Positions 59,268-64,000 of a stretch of 64,000 nt of DNA are shown piece by piece. The first letter of the stretch is position 1. Each line of letters starts with the position of its first letter. A model generated the notes under the pieces. It was not told the origin of the DNA and made no database searches. It worked only from the letters and a program-made list of their open reading frames with translations. The stretch covers positions 1-64,000 of the forward strand of contig NZ_JAFHKL010000020.1 in assembly GCF_016937655.1 (NCBI RefSeq), read 5' to 3'. Made by a program: the position numbers and the translations under genes. This DNA is from Chromobacterium alkanivorans (lineage in GTDB: Bacteria; Pseudomonadota; Gammaproteobacteria; Burkholderiales; Chromobacteriaceae).

Positions 59268-60368
59268 ATGCACGGTTTTATCAAGCAAATAACGGGATGG
59301 ACGCTGCTGCTGGCGGCGACGCTGGCGACGGCGCAGCCCTTGCGCAATCTGGTGACGGTGGAGGGCATCCGCGAAAACCAGTTGATCGGCTACGGCATCG
59401 TGGTGGGCCTGGACGGCACCGGCGACAACTCCCAGGTGAAATTCTCCGGCCAGTCGGTGGCCAATATGCTCAAGCAGTTCGGCCTGAAAATGCCGGAACG
59501 CACCGACACCAAGGTCAAGAACGTGGCGGCGGTGATGGTCAGCGCCAGCCTGCCGCCGGGCTATGGCCGCGGCCAGACCATAGACGTGACCGTGTCCTCG
59601 CTGGGCGACGCCAAGAGCTTGCGCGGCGGCACCTTGCTGCTGACCCAGCTGAAGGCGGCCAACGGCGAAATCTACGCGCTGGCTCAGGGCAATGTGGTGG
59701 TGGGCGGCGTTTCCGCCCAGGGCAAGAGCGGCTCCAGCGTCACCGTCAACACGCCCACCTCCGGCCGCGTGCCCAACGGCGCGTCGATCGAACGCGAAAT
59801 CCCCAGCGACTTCGAAGAGGGCGACAGCGTGCGTCTCAGCCTGCGCCGGCCCAATTTCGAAACCGCCACCAATATCGTCAAGGCCATCAACGCCAGCTTC
59901 GGCCGCGTGGCCAGCACCCGCAACGCCACCACCATCCAGGTGCGCGCGCCGCTGGACCCCACCGAGCGCGTCGCCTTCGTCGCGCGGCTGGAGCGGGTCA
60001 ACGTCGGCGTGGGCAGCGAAGTGCCGCGCGTGGTGTTCAACTCGCGCACCGGCACCGTGGTGATCAGCCAGGGCGTCACCGTGCGCCCGGCGGCGGTGTC
60101 GCACGGCAGCCTGCGGGTAGTCATCTCTGAAAATCCCAGCGTCAGCCAGCCCGGGCCGTTCAGCAACGGCCAGACCACCACGGTGCCCAACTCCACCGTC
60201 AACGTGGACCAGGGCTCCGGCCGCATGTTCCAGTGGCCGGCCGGCGCCAGCCTGCGCGCCATCATCGACACCGTGAACAGCACCGGCGCCACGCCGGACG
60301 ACATCATGGCGATACTGCAGGCGCTGGATCAGGCCGGCGCGATCGACGGCGAACTGGTGGTGATCTGA
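59268..60368 (+). CDS. flgI: Flagellar P-ring protein FlgI
   Basis: 366 aa with a signal peptide ending T-A-Q. Signature blocks are [29 protein letters not shown], and the end [10 protein letters not shown] ring in the periplasm, assembled with FlgA. The flgH-flgI gap of 119 bases is GC-rich with no obvious promoter. The stop overlaps the flgJ start by one base. Confidence 0.97.
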   Translation: MHGFIKQITGWTLLLAATLATAQPLRNLVTVEGIRENQLIGYGIVVGLDGTGDNSQVKFSGQSVANMLKQFGLKMPERTDTKVKNVAAVMVSASLPPGYGRGQTIDVTVSSLGDAKSLRGGTLLLTQLKAANGEIYALAQGNVVVGGVSAQGKSGSSVTVNTPTSGRVPNGASIEREIPSDFEEGDSVRLSLRRPNFETATNIVKAINASFGRVASTRNATTIQVRAPLDPTERVAFVARLERVNVGVGSEVPRVVFNSRTGTVVISQGVTVRPAAVSHGSLRVVISENPSVSQPGPFSNGQTTTVPNSTVNVDQGSGRMFQWPAGASLRAIIDTVNSTGATPDDIMAILQALDQAGAIDGELVVI

Positions 60369-60814
60369 TGGAAAGCCAAAACATACACGCCGCGCTGGCG
60401 ATGCCGGCCGACGCCAAGGACGAGCCGGCGGTGCAGCCGGCCTCGCCGGAATACCGCCGCAAGGCCGGCGCCGCGGCGGAGCAGTTCGAAGCCCAGTTCG
60501 TTCGCGAGATGTTCAAGCAAATCCGCAAGACCACGCGCGAAATCGCCGGCGAAGACAGCATTTTCGCCAACTCCATCAACGGCGACATGCTGGATTTCGC
60601 CGACGGCGCGGTGGCGGACCAACTGGCCAAGCAGCGGGTGTTCGGCGTGGCCAACGCCATCCTGCGGCAGCTGTTGCCGGAACAGGATGGCAATATTCAC
60701 CTTAAGAGCGGCGGCGCGCCGGTCGCAAGCGATAAACAGAACCCCGGCCCGCTGCCGGACGCGCAGGGCCTGGCCGCTTTCGCGCCGCCGCTGCTGCCGC
60801 TGAATAAAAGGTAA
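60368..60814 (+). CDS. flgJ: FlgJ-type rod cap protein, single-domain form
   Basis: 148 aa from the ATG at 60368, which shares its A with the flgI stop. The rod-binding domain is complete: A-A-E-Q-F-E-A-Q-F-V-R-E-M-F-K-Q-I-R, then N-G-D-M-L-D-F-A-D-G-A-V-A-D-Q-L-A. The C-terminal muramidase (glucosaminidase) domain of enterobacterial FlgJ (316 aa) is absent, and flgK follows within 9 bases. A separate cell-wall hydrolase must open the peptidoglycan. Confidence 0.92.
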   Translation: MESQNIHAALAMPADAKDEPAVQPASPEYRRKAGAAAEQFEAQFVREMFKQIRKTTREIAGEDSIFANSINGDMLDFADGAVADQLAKQRVFGVANAILRQLLPEQDGNIHLKSGGAPVASDKQNPGPLPDAQGLAAFAPPLLPLNKR

Positions 60815-60822
60815 GAACCGCC

Positions 60823-62190
60823 ATGCGCATGATAGACAACGCGCTGACCGGCGCCGTCGCCTCCCAGGCCGCGCTGAACGCCGTCAGCCAAAACATCGCC
60901 AACCAGATGACCCCCGGCTATTCGCGCCAGGGCGTGGTCTTGGCCGCGCTGATGCCCGGCAGCGGCGACCCGTACAGTTCCGGCTCCGGCGTGGTGGTCA
61001 ACGCGGTGCGCCGTTTCAACGACGACTTCAAAAACTTGCAGCTGTGGCAGGCGGCGTCCAGCCAGGGCGAACTGGTGGCGCAGAATCCCTACTTCGGCCA
61101 ACTGGAGCAGGTGATGGGGCGCGACGGCAGCAGCCTGTCCGCCGGTTTCGACCAGTTCTTCCAGGCGCTCAGCGCCGCCAGCCTGTCCGGCGACGCGATG
61201 CGCGACCCGGTGATCCGCAGCGCCGAAGCGCTGGCGCAGCGCTTCAACAATCTGGACAAGGTGTTCGGCTCCCAGCTGGCCTCCATTGCCGAGCAGCGCT
61301 CCGCCACCGTCACCCAGATCAACAGCTCGGTGTCCAATATCGCCGACCTCAACGCCAAGATCTCGGCCGGCAAGGCCATCGGCACCAATACCTCCGGCCT
61401 GGAAGACGAGCGCGACCGTCAGATCGATTCGCTGTCCGCCCTGGTGGAGGTGCGCGTGGTGTCGCAGCCGGACGGCAGCAAGAACGTCAGCCTCAAGACC
61501 GGCCTGCCGCTGGTGGCGGACACCCAGGCGGCCACGCTGAGCAATACCAGCCAGCCGGACGGCAGCCAGGTGCTGACGCTGAACTTCTCCAAGGACAAAT
61601 ACACCCTGGCCGGCGACGGTCTGGGCGGCCAGCTGGGCGGGCTCAATCAATACGAAATCCAGACCGTGCGCCCGATGCGCGCGCAGGTGAAAACCCTGGC
61701 CAGCGAAATGGCGAAGCGCGTCAACGATCAATTGGCGCTGGGCTACGACAGCAACGGCCAGCCGGGCAAGCCGCTATTCGTCTACGACGCCTCCGGCGTC
61801 AACGGCATCCTGAAAACCAGCGGCATCACCTCGGCCGAGCTGGGCTTCTCCGGCGATCCGGCTAAGCCCGGCGACAATAGCAATCTGCTGGCGGTGATCG
61901 GCCTGCAGCAGCAGAAAATCACCATGCCCGGCGTCGGTGCCGTCACCATAGGCGACGCCTACTCGCAAATGGTGGGCAAGCTGGCGGTCAGCAGCAAGCA
62001 GAACAAATCCGGTTTGGAAAGCGCCAAGGTGATTCGCGCCGAAGCGGAAAAGAGCTGGCACAATACAAGCGGTGTCAATCGCGACGAAGAAGCGATGGAC
62101 CTGCTGGAGTTCCAGAAAATGTACCAGGCCAATATGAAGGTGATCAGCGTGGCGAACCAGCTGTTCGAAAGCACCTTGTCCATCTTGTAA
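60823..62190 (+). CDS. flgK: Flagellar hook-associated protein FlgK (HAP1)
   Basis: 455 aa, on the short side for HAP1. N-terminal I-D-N-A-L-T-G-A-V-A-S-Q-A-A-L-N-A-V-S and N-I-A-N-Q-M-T-P-G-Y-S-R-Q; middle L-N-A-K-I; C-terminal N-R-D-E-E-A-M-D-L-L-E-F-Q-K-M-Y-Q-A. AAGGTAAG precedes the ATG. It joins hook and filament. Confidence 0.95.
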   Translation: MRMIDNALTGAVASQAALNAVSQNIANQMTPGYSRQGVVLAALMPGSGDPYSSGSGVVVNAVRRFNDDFKNLQLWQAASSQGELVAQNPYFGQLEQVMGRDGSSLSAGFDQFFQALSAASLSGDAMRDPVIRSAEALAQRFNNLDKVFGSQLASIAEQRSATVTQINSSVSNIADLNAKISAGKAIGTNTSGLEDERDRQIDSLSALVEVRVVSQPDGSKNVSLKTGLPLVADTQAATLSNTSQPDGSQVLTLNFSKDKYTLAGDGLGGQLGGLNQYEIQTVRPMRAQVKTLASEMAKRVNDQLALGYDSNGQPGKPLFVYDASGVNGILKTSGITSAELGFSGDPAKPGDNSNLLAVIGLQQQKITMPGVGAVTIGDAYSQMVGKLAVSSKQNKSGLESAKVIRAEAEKSWHNTSGVNRDEEAMDLLEFQKMYQANMKVISVANQLFESTLSIL

Positions 62191-62200
62191 GGAAGACAGC

Positions 62201-63109
62201 ATGCGAGTTTCCAGCAATCAATACCTGTCCACCATGCAATTGGCGATGCAGACCAGCAACACCGCGCTGGCCGAGTTGCTGCAGCGCATGTCCAGCGGCG
62301 ATCGGCTGCTGGCGCCGTCGGACGACCCCATCGCCAGCGTGCGCCTGCTGCGCCTGCAGCGCGAAGAGGCCGCGCTGGACCAGTACCAGCAAAACATCGG
62401 CGCGCTCAGCTCCACGCTGTCCAAGAACGAGTCCATCCTCGACAGCATCAGCCTGGACATTCGCGACGCCAAGGATCTGCTGACCGCGGCCGCCAACAAC
62501 CCGCCGGTGGACGATCTCAAGGCGATGGCGACGCCGCTGCGCAGCCTGCGCGAAAGTCTGTTCTACTCGGCCAACACCAAGGACGCCGAAGGCCGTTACA
62601 TGTTCTCCGGCTCCAAGCCGGCGGTGGCCGCCCTCGCTTACGACGCCGCGCAGCCGGCGGGCAGCCGCTACAGCTTCACCGGCAATACCGACAAGCAGCA
62701 AGTGGTGGTGGGCGACGGCATCACCCAGGCCTCCAACGTTACCTTGGAAAACATGGCCGACATCCTCAACCAGCTGGACAAAACCATAGGCCGGCTGGAA
62801 GACCCGGCGCTGGACAACAAGGATCCGACCGTCGCCGCCGACATCCGCAGCGCGATGAACGCCAGCGACAAGGCGCTGGAAGGCATCTCCAGCAAGATCG
62901 CCCAACTGGGCGGCACGCAGAACATCATGAAAACGCTGACCCTCAATCACGACAACGTCAGCCTTTCCAATAAGCAGACCATGACCAAGCTGGGCAGCCT
63001 GGACTACGCCGACGCCTTCATTCAGATGAACGGCTACACCATGGCGTTGCAAGCCAGCCAAAAAGCCTATGGCCGCGTCAGTCAGCTGTCCCTGTTCGAC
63101 GTGATTTGA
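62201..63109 (+). CDS. flgL: Flagellar hook-associated protein FlgL (HAP3)
   Basis: 302 aa. Flagellin-like ends: M-R-V-S-S-N-Q-Y-L-S-T-M, L-L-Q-R-M-S-S-G-D-R-L-L-A-P-S-D-D-P-I-A-S at the start and a helical C-terminus with the family-typical D-Y-A-D-A-F-I-Q-M-N. AAGGAAG precedes the ATG. Second junction protein between hook and filament. Confidence 0.95.
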   Translation: MRVSSNQYLSTMQLAMQTSNTALAELLQRMSSGDRLLAPSDDPIASVRLLRLQREEAALDQYQQNIGALSSTLSKNESILDSISLDIRDAKDLLTAAANNPPVDDLKAMATPLRSLRESLFYSANTKDAEGRYMFSGSKPAVAALAYDAAQPAGSRYSFTGNTDKQQVVVGDGITQASNVTLENMADILNQLDKTIGRLEDPALDNKDPTVAADIRSAMNASDKALEGISSKIAQLGGTQNIMKTLTLNHDNVSLSNKQTMTKLGSLDYADAFIQMNGYTMALQASQKAYGRVSQLSLFDVI

Positions 63110-63120
63110 TCGAGTCCGGC

Positions 63121-64000
63121 ATGAACTCTCCGATTTCCTCCGTTAACGTCAAACAAAGCGGCAAGCGCTGGGGCAAGGACGCCGGCGCGGTCGCCGCGGC
63201 CAGCGTGATCGAACGCGCCCCGGCGCCGCAGGCGCAACCGGCCGCGCAAGTGCGCGGCGCGCCGGCTTCGGGCTGGCGCTACAGCGCCCAGCTCAATGAG
63301 CAGCTGACCTCCGCGCAGCAGGCCTTGTCCTTCGTCGACGGCCTGATCGACCAGCTGGAAAGCGTCAAGTCAGGCCTCAGCCGCGAACTGACCCAGCGCC
63401 AGCTGAACCAGGGCGATATGCAGCGCCAGCTGGAGCAGTTCAATGAACAATGGCGCAAGCGCCAGACCGCCAGCGGCGGCAGCCTGGACGGGCAGCTGCG
63501 CTTCCATCTGGCTGCCGACGCGCGCCAGGGTTTCACTGTCAAAGGTTTGGATCTGGCGGCCTTGTCCGGCGGCCAGGCGGAAACCCTGGTGTTCTCCACC
63601 GGAGAGTCCGGCGCGGCGCCGGCTTCGGTGCAAGTGGGCGGGGCGACCGGAGAAGAGGACATCCTGCGGCGCTTCAATCGCGGCCTGGCCGCCGGCGGCG
63701 TGCGCGCCGAAATCAACGAGGACGGACAGCTGGCGTTCAGCGTGCCGGAGTCGCAATGGGGCGCGCTCAATGAGCGCATGACCGTGCGCGGCGGCGGCAT
63801 TCGTTTTCCCGGCGGCATCCCGCAGCGGCTCAAGCTGCAGCCCGAGGCTGAAGCTTTTCAGCCGGAACGCTGGAAAGTGGGCGACCACGCCCAGGTGCGT
63901 CAGGCGCTGCAGAGCGTGGTGCGTTCCATCGGCCAGCTGCAGCATACCCGCGCGGCGATCAATAGCGCGATTGCCGAGGCCCAGCATTCCATCGAACAGC
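63121..64000 (+). CDS. Protein encoded after flgL, partial
   Basis: The frame begins with ATG at 63121, 11 bases after the flgL stop, and is still open at the window edge (293 codons seen). Residues 1-55 are Ala/Gln/Pro-rich. About 55-115 and 250-293 form predicted coiled coils (Q-A-L-S-F-V-D-G-L-I-D-Q-L-E; A-L-Q-S-V-V-R-S-I-G-Q-L). Between them is a beta-rich module (L-R-F-H-L-A-A-D-A, G-F-T-V-K-G-L-D-L). No signal peptide. No family was recognised; position suggests a flagellar accessory protein. Confidence 0.7.
   Translation, partial: MNSPISSVNVKQSGKRWGKDAGAVAAASVIERAPAPQAQPAAQVRGAPASGWRYSAQLNEQLTSAQQALSFVDGLIDQLESVKSGLSRELTQRQLNQGDMQRQLEQFNEQWRKRQTASGGSLDGQLRFHLAADARQGFTVKGLDLAALSGGQAETLVFSTGESGAAPASVQVGGATGEEDILRRFNRGLAAGGVRAEINEDGQLAFSVPESQWGALNERMTVRGGGIRFPGGIPQRLKLQPEAEAFQPERWKVGDHAQVRQALQSVVRSIGQLQHTRAAINSAIAEAQHSIEQ

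Noticed and set aside
1..64000. CRISPR arrays, tRNA/rRNA genes, IS elements, integrases
   Set aside because: Looked for direct-repeat/spacer patterns, tRNA-like cloverleaves and transposase or recombinase motifs; none found. The only repeats are the pflB-end pair, the six MITE-like copies and local dyads.

Overview
The window looks like chromosome from a GC-rich, motile, facultatively anaerobic betaproteobacterium of the Chromobacterium type (order Neisseriales). This is an inference from gene content: pyruvate formate-lyase fermentation genes under FNR boxes, a B12-dependent ribonucleotide reductase, NnrS, a polar-type flg operon, a bacterial sphingomyelinase and a recurrent ~140-bp intergenic repeat. 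No rRNA, tRNA, IS transposase or CRISPR array was found.

Layout. 1-3.0 kb: the tail of a peptide-type ABC ATPase, then a four-gene ECF sigma/anti-sigma operon with a recognisable ECF promoter. 3.0-5.2 kb: a LysR regulator divergent from an exported isochorismatase-Rid fusion. 5.3-8.1 kb: serine dehydratase and serine transporter. 8.1-12.7 kb: a 1.2-kb regulatory gap, focA and pflB, both with class II FNR promoters. 12.6-18.2 kb: an accessory segment. A ~130-bp duplication of the pflB 3' end brackets a CGNR regulator and an alpha/beta hydrolase; it is followed by a glyoxalase-fold gene, an AT-rich P-loop ATPase of likely foreign origin, and an uncharacterised gene that also has a deleted remnant copy nearby. 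18.2-23.2 kb: an M24 peptidase, a trans-3-hydroxyproline catabolic pair with its GntR regulator, and a beta-propeller protein. 23.2-28.0 kb: pflA-ackA-pta, which completes the pyruvate to formate + acetate + ATP route. 28-36.4 kb: a possible secreted effector, a small membrane protein, a sphingomyelinase, two convergent methyltransferases, a small exported protein, a transglutaminase and a PuuA-like ligase. 36.8-45.9 kb: an AsmA-like DUF748 protein, class II ribonucleotide reductase (FNR plus NrdR sites) and MgtE behind an M-box Mg2+ riboswitch. 46.2-53.2 kb: two chemoreceptors, a REC-EAL protein, NnrS and a glutathione transferase. 53.3-64 kb: flgA divergent from flgBCDEFGHIJKL and a partial downstream gene.

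Three threads link the window. First, an oxygen-responsive network: six FNR-type boxes, four of them at the class II position (-41.5) relative to a visible -10, serve focA, pflB, pflA and nrdJ; a fifth sits similarly at nnrS. The pflB and pflA promoters also share a 17-bp element exactly over the -10. Second, a MITE-like repeat with terminal inverted repeats is present six times, often directly against stop codons. Third, motility and taxis genes: flg structural genes, two MCPs and a c-di-GMP phosphodiesterase.

All coordinates were read by eye. Starts were moved from the longest frame wherever a Shine-Dalgarno, a family N-terminus or a non-ATG codon argued for it. Domain calls are from motif recognition, not database searches.
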